Shown: positions 17,118 to 26,950, counted from the stretch's first letter. The stretch: DNA of 64,000 nucleotides from Streptomyces griseochromogenes (GCF_001542625.1 NZ_CP016279.1:6634001-6698000); one strand, 5' to 3'. Notes: a model not told the origin generated them from the sequence alone. Translations and numbers: made by a program.

Positions 17118-18950
17118 ATGAAGCTACGCAGAGCACTGGGTTCCGCGGCGGGGGCCGCGGCACTCATTCTGCTGCCGGGCTTTCCGGCAATCGCTGACCA
17201 GGGCGATCCGACTCCCTCAGGGAGCACCACTCCGAGCGCCCCGGCGGAACAGCCGTCCGTTGCGCCGACCCCCGTCCCGGCGGGCGGGGACGACGACGCA
17301 CGCGGGTTCACGCCCGCTGACGCCGACGACTACTGGACCCCGGAGCGCATGCGGTCCGCGAAGCCCGTCAAGGAGCAGGAGGCCAAGCAGTTTCCGGCTC
17401 CGACCAGGATGCCCCGCGCAGCCAGCCGGCCGTTCGAAGGATTGCCCATGGTCGGCACCTTCTTCTGGAACGACGGCACCGACACGGGCCGCTTCTGCGG
17501 TGGCACGGTCGTCCAAAGCCCCGGCAAGAACATCGTGATGAGCGCCGGCCACTGCTTCGACGATCAGGACGCGCGCAAGAACCTCGCGTTCGTCCCGCAG
17601 TACGACGACGGCAAGAAGCCGCACGGCTCCTTCACCGTCAAGCCCGGGCGCATCTACGTCGACAAGCGATACCTGGCCAAGGGCCCGGACGCCGCGGCCG
17701 ACCTCGACTTCAACTTCCTGCAGCTCGAGCCGCGCGGCGGCAAGAACGTCGAGGACGTCGTCGGCGGCGCCGAGCTGATGATCAACGCCGGGTACAACCA
17801 TGACCCCGCTCGCCTCATCGGCTACCCGGCCAACCAGAAGCGCCCGTTGGACTGCACGGACAAGACCGTCCGCTACGACAGCACCGACCCCAAGATCCCG
17901 GGCAGCTTCCTGCGCATCGCCTGTGACAAGTACTCCGGCGGTGCCTCCGGCGGCCCGTTCCTCATCAAGCGGGGCAACGGCTGGGGCATCATCGGCGTCA
18001 TCGGCGGGTGGAAGACAGGCGGCGACAAGGACGACATCTCCTACAGCTCCTACCTCGACGGCGACGCCAAGGCGCTGTACGACGACGCGGTCAACAACCG
18101 TCAGCCTGCCGGTCGCGGAGTCCTGGGCAAGGCCGAGACCTGGCAGCATGCCGAGGTCATGGCGGGTGGCTACTTCACGGACGGCAATCCCGGAACGTGG
18201 GACTACTCCGACCTGATCGTGCGCTGGTCCGACGGCGAACTGACCCTGTACCGCGGCGCCGGGGAGGAGGCCGACAACTTCGACAAGGAGATACGTCTCA
18301 CCGGGCCCAACGGCACCTGGAAGCACGCCGCGACCATGGCCGCGGGCGACTTCACCGGCGCCGACCGCGACGATCTCATCGTCCGCTGGACCGACGGCGA
18401 GCTGACGCTGTACCCCGACGTCGACGAGAAGGGCTTTCACGGCGAGGTCCAGCTGCAGAAGCCCAACGACCTCTGGAAGCACGCCACTTCCATCACCGGC
18501 GGCCGGTACACGACCAGCAACAAGTGGGCCGACGATCTCCTGGTCCGCTGGAGCGACGGTGAAGTCACCCTGTACACGGACGTCAACCGCGACGGCTTCC
18601 ACGGGGAGAAGAAGCTCGCCTCGCCCAACGGCACCTGGAAGCACGCCTCGACGATCGCGTCGGGCGACTTCACGGGCAACGACCAGCACGATCTCATGGT
18701 GCGCTGGACGGACGGCGAACTGACCCTGTACAAGGACGTCGACCAGAACGGTTTCCATGGCGAGACCCAGGTCAAGAAGCCCAACCGGCTCTGGACGCAC
18801 GCCACCATCCTGGGAGCCGGCGACTACACGGAGAACCGCCACCCGGACGACTTCCTCGTGCGGTGGTCCGACGGTGAGGTCTCCATGTACCCGGATGCCG
18901 ACGAAACCGGCCTGAACCGCGAGATCACGCTGGTGTACCCGCCCGCGTAA
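17118..18950 (+). CDS. Secreted trypsin-like serine protease with C-terminal beta-propeller-type repeats
   Basis: 610 residues from ATG 17118 (GTGGGGGAA upstream). Signal peptide ends PAIADQ. A Pro/Ser-rich pro-region precedes an S1-like domain: H145 in MSAGHCFDD, acidic D195-D197 in AAADLDFNF, S277 in GGASGGPF. From about residue 345 five roughly 50-residue repeats follow, each with VRWSDGE(L/V)TLY, a DxxxxGFHGE loop and TWKHA. These resemble FG-GAP or tachylectin-like propeller blades and probably bind a surface ligand. A strong terminator follows. Confidence 0.88.
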   Translation: MKLRRALGSAAGAAALILLPGFPAIADQGDPTPSGSTTPSAPAEQPSVAPTPVPAGGDDDARGFTPADADDYWTPERMRSAKPVKEQEAKQFPAPTRMPRAASRPFEGLPMVGTFFWNDGTDTGRFCGGTVVQSPGKNIVMSAGHCFDDQDARKNLAFVPQYDDGKKPHGSFTVKPGRIYVDKRYLAKGPDAAADLDFNFLQLEPRGGKNVEDVVGGAELMINAGYNHDPARLIGYPANQKRPLDCTDKTVRYDSTDPKIPGSFLRIACDKYSGGASGGPFLIKRGNGWGIIGVIGGWKTGGDKDDISYSSYLDGDAKALYDDAVNNRQPAGRGVLGKAETWQHAEVMAGGYFTDGNPGTWDYSDLIVRWSDGELTLYRGAGEEADNFDKEIRLTGPNGTWKHAATMAAGDFTGADRDDLIVRWTDGELTLYPDVDEKGFHGEVQLQKPNDLWKHATSITGGRYTTSNKWADDLLVRWSDGEVTLYTDVNRDGFHGEKKLASPNGTWKHASTIASGDFTGNDQHDLMVRWTDGELTLYKDVDQNGFHGETQVKKPNRLWTHATILGAGDYTENRHPDDFLVRWSDGEVSMYPDADETGLNREITLVYPPA

Positions 18951-18965
18951 GGCACACTGCCGGCT

Positions 18966-19001
18966 GGAGAAGGGCTTTCCCTCCGGGGAGAGCCCTTCTC
19001 C
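18966..19001. terminator. Bidirectional terminator between protease and M1 peptidase genes
   Basis: Perfect 11-bp stem (GGAGAAGGGCT/AGCCCTTCTCC) with a 14-nt loop, 16 bp after the protease stop and 17 bp before the convergent M1 peptidase stop. Confidence 0.8.
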
Positions 19002-19017
19002 CACCGGATCGCTCTCC

Positions 19018-20487
19018 TCACATCCGGGACGGCTTCTCCTTGCCGAAGAGCCAGGTGTCGAAGAGCTCGGTCAGGTCCTTCCCGGACTTGCTCTCGCACA
19101 GGGCGACGAACTGCCGGGTGTCGGCGTTGCCGTGCCGGTGCTGTCGCGTCCAGGTACGGAGTATGTCGAAGAAGGTCTCGTCGCCGACGGCCTTGCGCAC
19201 CCTGTGCACGACCATGGCGCCGCGTCCGTAGACGGGCGGATCGGACACGCGCTCTCCGCTGGGCGGATCGGCGGGCGGGAAGGCCCAGATGCCCTCGCTC
19301 TCGGCGTCCGTTCCGTCGTAGAAGTCCTCGAAGATCTCGTCGGTGTCCCTGTCGCCCTGCTTCTCCTCCCAGAGCCACTCCGCGTAGGTGGCGAGCCCCT
19401 CGCTGAGCCACATGTCCTGCCACTTGCGCGGGGTCACGGAGTTGCCGAACCACTGGTGAGCCAACTCGTGCACGAGCAGCGCCTCGTCCGGCACTTCGGC
19501 GAAGTAGGGCTTGGTCTGGGTCTCCAAGGCGTAGTCGAGCCCGGGCAGGTGGTCGACGATGGCGCCGGTCGAGGAGAAGGGGTAGGGGCCGAAGCGTCCG
19601 CCCGCCCAGTCGACGATCTCGGGCACCAGGTCCGCGACAGCGGTGGCGCCCTCGGACTCGTCGGGGTCGACGGCGACGTAGACGGGCAGGTGGTCGCGTG
19701 TCCAGCCCTTGTGGATCTCGAAGTAGCCGACGGAGACGTGGGCGAGGTAGCCGGCCATGGGCTCCTCTGTGCGCCAGTGCCGTGTCATCGTCTCACCCTT
19801 GTCCTCCTCCGTGATCAGCCTGCCGTTGCTCACCACGTCGTAGAAGTCGCCTTCCGCGTCCTTGGGCACGGTGACCGTGATGTCGTACGTGGCCTTGTCC
19901 GACGGGTGATGGTTGCCCGGGAACCAGGCCATGGAGCCGGTCGGCTGGCCCAGGGCGGTCGAGCCGTCATCGGTCTCGATCCAGCCTTCGAGACCTCCGT
20001 CGTCGCCCTCGATCGTGCGGGGGGTGCCGTCGTAGGTGACGACCGTCTCGAAGACCTCGTCGTTCCTCACCGTCTTCGCCGGCGTCACGAGCACCTCGTC
20101 GCCGGAACGGGCGACTTGGGCCTTCTCGCCTTGTACCGTGGCGCTGCGCACCCGCAGCCCGGACAGGTCGAGGTCGAAGCGGCTCAGGTCCTGGGTGGCC
20201 CGTGCCGTGATGACTGCCGTGCCCTTCAGGCGGTTGGTCTCCGGCACGTAGTCCAGCGTCAGTCCGTAATGCGCCACGTCGTAGCCACCGTTGCCGAGCG
20301 CCGGGAACAGCCGGTCACCCACGCCGGCCGCGCCGGGCCTCGCGACCGCGGCGGCACCGTCCCCCGCTGCGGAGCCGGAGCAGGCCGTCGTCATGACCAG
20401 GAGCAGTGCCGCAGCCGGAGCCCAGCCAGGCAGCGGGCCCGAGACCGCCGGCCGAGGCCGGCGACCCATGGCTGTACGAGGTTTCAT
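19018..20487 (-). CDS. Secreted M1-family metallopeptidase, probable lipoprotein
   Basis: 489 residues from ATG 20487 (GGGAGACATGAG upstream); an open frame continues upstream but lacks family character. N-terminal basic stretch and hydrophobic helix run to VMTTACSGS, a lipobox-like Cys36. Aminopeptidase-type catalytic centre: HELAHQW (H340, E341, H344) and downstream [14 protein letters not shown] supplying the third Glu ligand. The substrate loop GAMEN is replaced by [12 protein letters not shown]. Shorter than full ERAP-like enzymes, so the C-terminal helical domain is absent. Expected to trim peptides outside the cell. Confidence 0.9.
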   Translation of the reverse strand: MKPRTAMGRRPRPAVSGPLPGWAPAAALLLVMTTACSGSAAGDGAAAVARPGAAGVGDRLFPALGNGGYDVAHYGLTLDYVPETNRLKGTAVITARATQDLSRFDLDLSGLRVRSATVQGEKAQVARSGDEVLVTPAKTVRNDEVFETVVTYDGTPRTIEGDDGGLEGWIETDDGSTALGQPTGSMAWFPGNHHPSDKATYDITVTVPKDAEGDFYDVVSNGRLITEEDKGETMTRHWRTEEPMAGYLAHVSVGYFEIHKGWTRDHLPVYVAVDPDESEGATAVADLVPEIVDWAGGRFGPYPFSSTGAIVDHLPGLDYALETQTKPYFAEVPDEALLVHELAHQWFGNSVTPRKWQDMWLSEGLATYAEWLWEEKQGDRDTDEIFEDFYDGTDAESEGIWAFPPADPPSGERVSDPPVYGRGAMVVHRVRKAVGDETFFDILRTWTRQHRHGNADTRQFVALCESKSGKDLTELFDTWLFGKEKPSRM

Positions 20488-20736
20488 CTCATGTCTCCCA
20501 TCGATCGCAGCACCCGAGACGTCAGAAACCCCGCATCGTCTAATGGTTGCCTCAAGACTGGTAAAAATTTCCTTTGACAGAGCAATGCTCATGACCCATG
20601 ATCGATGTGAGCACTGGCCGGACTGACCACCGGTCTTCGGCTCTGCACGGGGGGAAGAAATGAGCCAGTACATCGAGGGCAAGGACTCCGGGACCGGCAG
20701 GCAAAGGCCGACTCGCCGCCGCGCCGCTCAAACGGA
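20488..20736. other. Upstream region of M1 peptidase gene with AT-rich segment
   Basis: The stretch 20535-20600 (GGTAAAAATTTCCTTTGACA on plus) is markedly AT-rich for this DNA and lies about 50-110 bp upstream of the peptidase start, so it probably contains that promoter. No gene is supported between here and 20963. Confidence 0.45.
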
Positions 20737-20836
20737 GATCGCTCCGCACTGACGGGAATCGTTCCGTACTGACGGGGACGGTTCCGTACTGACAGGGATC
20801 ACTCCGCTCTACCGGCGATCACTCCGCTCTGGCGGA
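20737..20836. repeat. Five 20-bp tandem repeats upstream of decarboxylase operon
   Basis: Units begin at 20737, 20757, 20777, 20797 and 20817, each exactly 20 bp with consensus GATCRYTCCGYWCTGACGGG; a partial sixth GATC starts at 20837. Differences between units are mostly single substitutions and there are no spacing changes. A 20-bp unit shifts the reading frame at each copy, so it is not protein-coding. It lies 126 bp upstream of the operon start at 20963, and 20 bp is close to two helical turns, which would place each site on the same DNA face. A cooperative regulator-binding array is the likeliest role. Confidence 0.75.
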
Positions 20837-20962
20837 GATCAACGCATGGCATCAGTGCCTCGCGGAGCCTGACTCCGGCGTGCCCATAGGTACTCGCGCG
20901 CGCCGCATCGGGCCGCTGCCGCCCCCTGCGCGAACACCATGAACCCATGACCAGGAGTTGCA

Positions 20963-22486
20963 ATGCCACCTGGCACGACCACAGACCAGACACGTCCGTT
21001 CGCCGCCCAAAGCCGCGACGAGACGGCCGAGCTGCTGACGAAGGCCGTCAATCTGGGACTCGACTTCAAACTCCAGCCCGAGGTGTTCCTCGAACGAATC
21101 CCCTCGGTCGAGGCCCGGGACCGGCTGATCTCGTCCTTCCCCGTCAACCCGGGCACAGTCGAAGACGCCCTGGCCGAATTCGCCGAAACCATGCTGCCGC
21201 TCTGCAAGAACGAGGCGAGCCCGCAGTTCCTCGGCTTCGGCGACACCGGCGACGACGTGGGCGCGCTCACCGGCGGCGTACTGGCCCTTCTGACGCAGCA
21301 GAACCTGATCAACCAGAGCTTCGACTCGCCGAGCGCCACCTTCATCGAGGCCACGGCGCTGCGGTGGCTGCGGGAGCTGATCGGCTACACCAACCCGCAG
21401 GTCGAGGACCTCAAGACCGTGCTCGACTTCGGGGGAGTCATCACGCACGGCGGGACGATGAGCAATTCGCTCGCCATGATGCTCGCCCGGGAACACAAGG
21501 TGCCGGGCACCATGGAGACCGGGGTGCGGGATCCCGGCCGGTTCTCGATCGTCGTACCGCGCGACATCGGCCACTACAGCGTGAAGAGCGCACTGAAGTG
21601 GATCGGCCTCGGCTACCAGGTCATCGAAGTGGACACCGAGGGCTTCCGCTACGACCTCAAGGCCCTGGAGCGGGCGCTGCGGGAGCACGAGGGCCGCATC
21701 ATGTCCGTGGTGGTATACGCCGGAGACAGCCGCACACAGACCGTGGACGATCTGCGGGGTGTGCGCGACGTCGTGCGCGCGGCCGACGAGCGTATCTGGC
21801 TGCACGCCGACGCCTGTTGGGGACTGATGTGCTCCTTCAGCGATCGGCTGTGCGGCAAGATAGCGGGCATCGAGGACTACGACAGCGTGACGGTCGACCC
21901 GCACAAGGTGATGGCCGTTCCGCACAGCCTCGGGGCGCTCCTGGTCCGCGACCCGGCAAGCCTCAAGGCCATCTCCAGCCACTCCGGCCTCATCATGGGC
22001 GACGACTTCGACTGCGGTCAGGTCACCCCGTTCATCGGGACCAAGGCGTGGCTGTCGCTCAAGCTGTGGATGATGATGCGTACGCACGGCCGGTCGGGAC
22101 TCGCGAAACTGGCGGAGGACCGCGTCGACAAAGCCCTGCGCTTCGCCGACCTGGTCGATTCCCACGACCGGCTGATTCGCCTGCACACGGTGGACATGAT
22201 GGCCGTCACGTTCATGTACATACCTGCGGACGTCGACGTCACAGCTCCGGACATCGAGCGGATCAACGAGGCCAACCTGCGTATCCATGAGCGCATGCTG
22301 GCCGACGGCACCTGGCACCTGCACCACTTCGGCCTGCCCGATGACGACGGCGTTCTCAAGTACGGCGTGACGCTCTACCCGTTGCGCTTCATGGCCGCCA
22401 ACCCGCGCATCGAGGAACACCACATGACCGGAGTCCTGGACTACATCCTGGAGCTGGGAGCCACGTTCGACGAGGGCTCGCTGTAG
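20963..22486 (+). CDS. PLP-dependent group II amino-acid decarboxylase-like enzyme
   Basis: 507 residues from ATG 20963 (AGGAG upstream). Fold-type I PLP signature: GGTMSNSLAMM (phosphate loop), HADACWG (Asp contacts the pyridine nitrogen) and VDPHKVM with Schiff-base K315, as in aromatic-L-amino-acid/glutamate/cysteine-sulfinate decarboxylases. QFLGFGDTGDDVGALTGGVL differs from the usual substrate loop, so substrate is open. First gene of a three-gene operon with an aminotransferase and an MFS transporter (50 bp gap, then an 8-bp overlap), preceded by the 20-bp repeats. Confidence 0.9.
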   Translation: MPPGTTTDQTRPFAAQSRDETAELLTKAVNLGLDFKLQPEVFLERIPSVEARDRLISSFPVNPGTVEDALAEFAETMLPLCKNEASPQFLGFGDTGDDVGALTGGVLALLTQQNLINQSFDSPSATFIEATALRWLRELIGYTNPQVEDLKTVLDFGGVITHGGTMSNSLAMMLAREHKVPGTMETGVRDPGRFSIVVPRDIGHYSVKSALKWIGLGYQVIEVDTEGFRYDLKALERALREHEGRIMSVVVYAGDSRTQTVDDLRGVRDVVRAADERIWLHADACWGLMCSFSDRLCGKIAGIEDYDSVTVDPHKVMAVPHSLGALLVRDPASLKAISSHSGLIMGDDFDCGQVTPFIGTKAWLSLKLWMMMRTHGRSGLAKLAEDRVDKALRFADLVDSHDRLIRLHTVDMMAVTFMYIPADVDVTAPDIERINEANLRIHERMLADGTWHLHHFGLPDDDGVLKYGVTLYPLRFMAANPRIEEHHMTGVLDYILELGATFDEGSL

Positions 22487-22536
22487 GCCGAGTGCCGATC
22501 GAAGTCCCTCATACGGCTCACCGTCAGGAAGACACG

Positions 22537-23643
22537 ATGACGTCCCAACGTGTACACGCAGTACGTACGTTTCCCACGCTGGCGCCCTTCCGGGCCAGTC
22601 CGGTCGCCCATGATCCCCACGACATGATGCGGCTCGCCCTGTCCGAGAACGCGGTGGGCGCCTCGCCGAAAGCCCTGGCCGCCGCACGCGCCGAGATCGA
22701 GCGCACCCACTGGTATCCGCACTCCGACGGCGAGCCGCTGCGCGGACTGCTCGCCACGCATTACGGGCTCCCCGAGCAGAACGTCATTGTCGGGAACGGC
22801 GTGGACGAGATCATCCTGCTCGTCGCACTCGCGATGTCCGGCAATGCCAGGCCCACCGTGGTGACCGCCAACACATTCGCCGGCTACACCGCCTCACTCG
22901 AGATCACCGGCCATGCCGTGACCACCGTGCCATTGGCCACGGCGGGCGGAATCGATCTGGACGGTGTGTGCGAAGCCGCGTCCGGGGCCGCCTGTGTGGT
23001 GGTGTGCAACCCGCACAACCCGACGGGCACCGCCCTGAACGCCGAGCAGGTGAAGACCTTGGTCGAGGTGTGCCGCGACGCGGGAGCCCTGCTCGTCCTC
23101 GACGAGGCATACGCGGAGTTCGCCGATGCGACTCGGTTCGGCAGTGGTCTGCCCCACCTCCACGGCGAGGGAGTCGTGGTGCTGCGGACCTTCTCCAAGG
23201 CATATGGCCTCGCAGGCCTGCGCTGCGGCTACGCACTCGGCGACGGGGATCTCATCGCCGCCATGGCCACGATCCGCACGGCCCTGCCGTACAACACCAA
23301 CCGGGTGGCGTTGGCCGCCGCCGCGGCGGCGCTCGCCGACCAGGACCACCTGAGGACCGTCGTCGACGACTGCGCCGTAGCCCGCCAGGTGCTGAGTTCG
23401 GGGCTCGCGGCGATGGGAGTCCGAAGTCTGCCGTCGCAGACGAACTTCCTTCTCGCACACCTCGGCGACGACGCGCCGGGCATCATCGAGCGCCTCGCCG
23501 ACCAGCACCGGATCCACATCCGGGACATGGCGGGGCTCGGCCTGTCCGGCTGGGCCCGGATCAGTGTTCCGCTCACCCGCGACGTACCGCTCCTCACCTC
23601 GGCTCTGAGTTCCGTGACCGCGGCAACGGGCGCCCATGTCTGA
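22537..23643 (+). CDS. Histidinol-phosphate-aminotransferase-like class I/II aminotransferase
   Basis: 368 residues from ATG 22537 (CAGGAAG upstream). Family landmarks: LALSENAVGASP (HisC LxxNE-type start), VGNGVDEIILL, CNPHNPTGT (PLP pyridine contact), LDEAYAEF and TFSKAYGLAGLRCGYA with PLP lysine K221, then a C-terminal R in GWARISV for the carboxylate. Because it sits between a decarboxylase and an exporter rather than with his genes, it is more likely a pathway-specific amino acid or amine transaminase than the housekeeping HisC. Confidence 0.9.
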   Translation: MTSQRVHAVRTFPTLAPFRASPVAHDPHDMMRLALSENAVGASPKALAAARAEIERTHWYPHSDGEPLRGLLATHYGLPEQNVIVGNGVDEIILLVALAMSGNARPTVVTANTFAGYTASLEITGHAVTTVPLATAGGIDLDGVCEAASGAACVVVCNPHNPTGTALNAEQVKTLVEVCRDAGALLVLDEAYAEFADATRFGSGLPHLHGEGVVVLRTFSKAYGLAGLRCGYALGDGDLIAAMATIRTALPYNTNRVALAAAAAALADQDHLRTVVDDCAVARQVLSSGLAAMGVRSLPSQTNFLLAHLGDDAPGIIERLADQHRIHIRDMAGLGLSGWARISVPLTRDVPLLTSALSSVTAATGAHV

Positions 23644-24889
23644 ACCGGAGCCTGCGTCGCCCAACCCCTACCGGAGAATATTCGCCGCGCCCGGCACGGC
23701 GTCCTTCACCGCCGCCGGATTCCTCGGGCGTTTGACGCTCACCATGACGGGCGTCGGCATCATCACTCTGGTATCCCAGCTCACCGGCCGGTACGGCCTG
23801 GCCGGCGCCCTGTCGGCGACCTTCGCGCTGTCCGCCGCCGCGATCGGCCCGCAGACCTCGCGCATGGTGGACCGGCACGGTCAGGCGAGGGTCCTGCGCC
23901 CCACCGCCCTCGCCGCCGCCGTAGCCGCGGCGGCGTTCGTCGTCTGCTTCGACCAGCGAGCGCCGGAGTGGGTCCTGTTCCCCTGCGCTGCCGGAATCGG
24001 CTGCGCGCCCAACGTCGGCTCGATGGTCAAGGCGCGTTGGGCCGAGGTCCACCAGGGGTCGCCACGTGAACTGCACACCGCCTATTCCTGGGAAGCCGTG
24101 GTCGACGAGGTGTGCTACATCGTCGGGCCCGTCGCCTCCATCGGATTGTCCATCGCGTGGTTCCCGCAGGCGGGGGTACTGATGGCGGTCGGATTCCTCC
24201 TCGTCGGAGTCTTCTGGCTGACGGCCCAGCGCGCCACCGAGCCCCGCAGGCATGCTGCGGCCGGCCACCGGGGAGGGACGGCGATGGGCTCGCGCGGGTT
24301 GCGGGTTCTCGTCGCGACCTTTGCGGCCATCGGCGGGATATTCGGCTCCATCGACGTCGTGACGGTAGCCTTCGCCGAGGCGGAAGGCCACAAGGGCGCG
24401 GCAAGCCTGGCGCTCGCCGCGTACGCGCTCGGCTCCTGCGGCGCGGGCGTCGTCTTCGGACTGCTGCACCTCAAGGGCACGCCCTTCGGCAACTGGTGCA
24501 TCGGGCTGTGCGCGATGGCGGTGACTGTGCTTCCGCTGCCGCTCGCCGGCAACCTCTATGCGCTGGCGGCCTTGCTCTTCATCGCCGGGCTGTGCGTCGC
24601 ACCGACCATGGTGACCACGATGGCCCTGCTGGAACAACACGTTCCGCGCGACAAGTTCACCGAAGGCATGACGTGGACCGGAACCGGGCTCGCCATGGGC
24701 CTGGCGCTCGGCTCCACCGGAGCAGGCTGGGTCGTCGACACCTCGGGCGCACGGGCTGGGTACCTGGTGCCCGCCGCCGCGGGCCTACTGGCAGTCTCAG
24801 CCGCTCTTCTGGGCAGCCGACACCTCCGCAGGCCATCCGTGACGGAGGAAGGCACGACGGACGGCCGGTCACGGCTGTACGCGGACTGA
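23636..24889 (+). CDS. MFS transporter, likely product exporter of the decarboxylase operon
   Basis: 417 residues, about 12 membrane helices, start overlapping the aminotransferase stop by 8 bp. It resembles the YfkF/MFS drug-efflux type: SRMVDRHGQARVLRPTALAA is the loop 2-3 motif A, and a mirrored segment follows the central loop around residue 205. Tight coupling to a decarboxylase and aminotransferase suggests it moves their substrate or product. C-terminus short and cytoplasmic. Confidence 0.88.
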   Translation: MSEPEPASPNPYRRIFAAPGTASFTAAGFLGRLTLTMTGVGIITLVSQLTGRYGLAGALSATFALSAAAIGPQTSRMVDRHGQARVLRPTALAAAVAAAAFVVCFDQRAPEWVLFPCAAGIGCAPNVGSMVKARWAEVHQGSPRELHTAYSWEAVVDEVCYIVGPVASIGLSIAWFPQAGVLMAVGFLLVGVFWLTAQRATEPRRHAAAGHRGGTAMGSRGLRVLVATFAAIGGIFGSIDVVTVAFAEAEGHKGAASLALAAYALGSCGAGVVFGLLHLKGTPFGNWCIGLCAMAVTVLPLPLAGNLYALAALLFIAGLCVAPTMVTTMALLEQHVPRDKFTEGMTWTGTGLAMGLALGSTGAGWVVDTSGARAGYLVPAAAGLLAVSAALLGSRHLRRPSVTEEGTTDGRSRLYAD

Positions 24890-25169
24890 CAGCGGCACGC
24901 GGAAATCACTGGTTCAGCAGGCGTTCACACGGCCCATGGTGCATAGTTGACAAGCCGTCATACTACGTGGAGACGTGCCGAATCACCCTCGCCGAGCCCG
25001 CCGTCAAGGCCGCTTCAAGACTTCACCCCCAACCACTCTCGGCTGAATAAACGTTCAACCAAAGGGGCCCACGGTCAGGCAAAGGGGTCTACTCGCATAG
25101 ATACTCCCGGTGCTGTCATGCTCACGATCGCCCGGAATCCTGCCGGGCACCGCACCGGGAGACCCCCAC
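24890..25169. other. Intergenic region with AAAGGGG direct repeat
   Basis: 280 bp without a gene. AAAGGGG occurs at about 25058 and 25081, and AT-rich segments (GAATAAACGTTCAACCAAAG, CGCATAGATACTC) probably form the promoter of the small secreted gene at 25170. Confidence 0.35.
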
Positions 25170-25694
25170 ATGTCCCGAATATCGCGCCCCCTGGTGACCA
25201 CCCTCTCCACCCTGGCTCTCGCCGCCGCGGGCCTCACCGTCACCACCGGCTCCGCCCACGCCGCGAGCTGCAGCCAGGGCTACCTCCCCCTGCCCGACCC
25301 GGCTTGTACGCCCGGCGCCCTCAACCCGGACGTCACCCAGGACACCATCGACTCGACCATCTGTGTCTCCGGTTGGACCGCGACCGTGCGGCCCCCCACC
25401 TCCTACACCAACGCGCTGAAGAAGAAGCAGATCGCCGAGTACGGCTACTCCGACACCAGCCTCTCGGACTACGAGGAGGACCACTTCGTCCCGCTCGAAC
25501 TCGGCGGCGCCCCCAGGAGCGAGGAGAACCTCTGGCCCGAGCCGCACTCCGGCGACGGCACCTCCTCGCAGAAGGACTCCGTCGAGAACAAGCTGAAGAA
25601 GGCCGTCTGCGCCGGTGACGTCAGCCTCTCCGACGCGCAGAACGCCATCATCACCGACTGGACGACGGCGCTCTCCGACCTCGGCCTGAGCTGA
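25170..25694 (+). CDS. Small secreted HNH-like protein
   Basis: 174 residues from ATG 25170. Signal peptide (SRISRPLVTTLSTLALAAAG, cleavage near AHA-ASC). Mature domain has DYEEDHFVPLELGGAPRSEE and NLWPEP, which is the DH-x-P-x-LGG-x-N layout of HNH-type nuclease folds; the last His is not evident. Four Cys could pair outside the cell. Such secreted proteins are common in actinomycetes and are often annotated hypothetical. A nuclease role is inference. Followed by a hairpin terminator. Confidence 0.75.
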   Translation: MSRISRPLVTTLSTLALAAAGLTVTTGSAHAASCSQGYLPLPDPACTPGALNPDVTQDTIDSTICVSGWTATVRPPTSYTNALKKKQIAEYGYSDTSLSDYEEDHFVPLELGGAPRSEENLWPEPHSGDGTSSQKDSVENKLKKAVCAGDVSLSDAQNAIITDWTTALSDLGLS

Positions 25695-25710
25695 GCCGTC
25701 GCCACCCTTA

Positions 25711-25744
25711 GGGGCCGGCTCCTCCCCCGTGAGGAACCGGCCCC
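25711..25744 (+). terminator. Hairpin terminator after the HNH-like gene
   Basis: GGGGCCGG/CCGGCCCC outer stem and TCCTC/GAGGA inner stem separated by one C-A mismatch, starting 16 bp after the stop. Confidence 0.7.
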
Positions 25745-25889
25745 CACCACTCCTGCCGCAGAAGCAGGTCGGATGCCTCCACAGGCACGATGTGCCGGAA
25801 CGCCGCGCGGAAGACCCTCGTAGAGCACGGGTCACGAGGAGGACATCATGAACCGTCGGACTCGCGTTCACCTCAGCCGCCGGTCCACC

Positions 25890-26835
25890 TCTCCTCGCGA
25901 CGACACGATCGACCACAGGACCCCCTCGGGGCGACTGCTGCCGTACCAGGGCGCCTACCGAGTCGTGCTCAACAGGTCGTCCGTTCGGTCAGGACCGGGC
26001 CGAGTCGGCAACGAGGGCCTGTGCCGGCTCGGTGGTTCTGTATCTGCGGTGGTGCCTTCGCACCGGCCGCGACTGGCGGGTGGCGGCCACCGACATGGGC
26101 TTGTTCATGGTATGGCTGAAGTACGTTCCGGCTGGCGCCGAGGACCAGCAGGTGGTCCGCGGACCGGGCACGCAGCCGGTGCGCGGCGAGCGGCGCATCA
26201 ACAAGGTGCTCACCGCGGTACGCGGATTCCTGGCCTTCGCGATCGGCAGGGATGAAGCGCCGCCGTGGATCCTCGGGCAGATCTACGATCTGGCGGACTC
26301 GCGCGATTTGCCGCTCGAAGCCCAGGCAGAAGATGCCAGGTTGACTACCGGTTGCGGGCTCAGCACAGGCTGCACGAGCCTGAGACGGTGGTCGACCGGG
26401 CCACCGACGTCGAGACCGTGGCCATGTTCCGGGCCTGCCGGTCGGCCCGGGACCGCCTGATCGTTCTGCTCATGGCCCGGGTCGGCCCGCGCCGTGGCGA
26501 GCTCGCCGGTCTGCGACGCAGCGACGTGCATCTGCTGGTCGACAACGCCAGTCTGGGCTGCTCGGTCGAAGGGGCCCACGTGCATGTCCACCGCCGGGCC
26601 AACAGCAACAGCGCCTGGGCGAAGTCCCGTCGAAGCAGAGTAGTTCCGCTGGACTTCGTTTCCGTCCAAACACTCGACCAGTACGTCGCTGAACGCCACC
26701 AGACAGGACGCTGGGAACAGTGACTTCCTGCTGGTCAACCTGTTCCGGGCGCCGATCGGGGCACCGATGCGACCGGACGCCGTCAACGACCTGGTGGACG
26801 CACTGGTCCGGCGCGCGGGCATTCCGCGGCGGCTC
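25890..26835 (+). pseudogene. Broken tyrosine recombinase (phage-type integrase)
   Basis: Homology-like coding continues through three frames. N-terminal core-binding part around 25990-26340 (VVLYLRWCLRTGRDWRVAAT, LFMVWLKYVP). Then a shift into HEPETVVDRATDVETVAMF, RDRLIVLLMARVGPRRGELA (the Arg I region) and KSRRSRVVPLDFVSVQTLDQ to TGA at about 26723. Then another shift into SDFLLVNLFRAPIGAPMRPD and VNDLVDALVRRAGIPRR. At 26836 the sequence changes into the 115-bp repeat, so the HxxR and catalytic Tyr are gone. At least two frameshifts plus truncation make it inactive. Confidence 0.8.
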
Positions 26836-26950
26836 GGCTCGAAGCGGTCACCGTGCCGGCACGGGCAGGTCTCTGCCAGAGCCTGAGAAAGCTGCCGATG
26901 CTCAAGTGAGGGCCGATTCCAGCCGCCCGGGTGGAGCCGCCGAACGACCT
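26836..26950 (+). repeat. Left copy of a 115-bp inverted repeat
   Basis: This 115-bp segment recurs in reverse complement at 29101-29215 with only two mismatches (C/T at about 26872 and A/G at about 26935) and no indels. It starts exactly where the integrase homology stops. The two copies bracket a 2150-bp interior holding the repeat-protein gene. Confidence 0.85.

Noticed and set aside
17217..19004. 595-aa minus-strand frame under the trypsin-like protease
   Set aside because: Repeats in it merely mirror the plus-strand propeller repeats.
20737..20836. CRISPR array
   Set aside because: The repeats are directly abutting 20-bp units without spacers, and no cas genes are present.
20852..22687. 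611-aa minus-strand frame antisense to the decarboxylase
   Set aside because: Shadow; plus strand has intact PLP motifs and ribosome-binding site.
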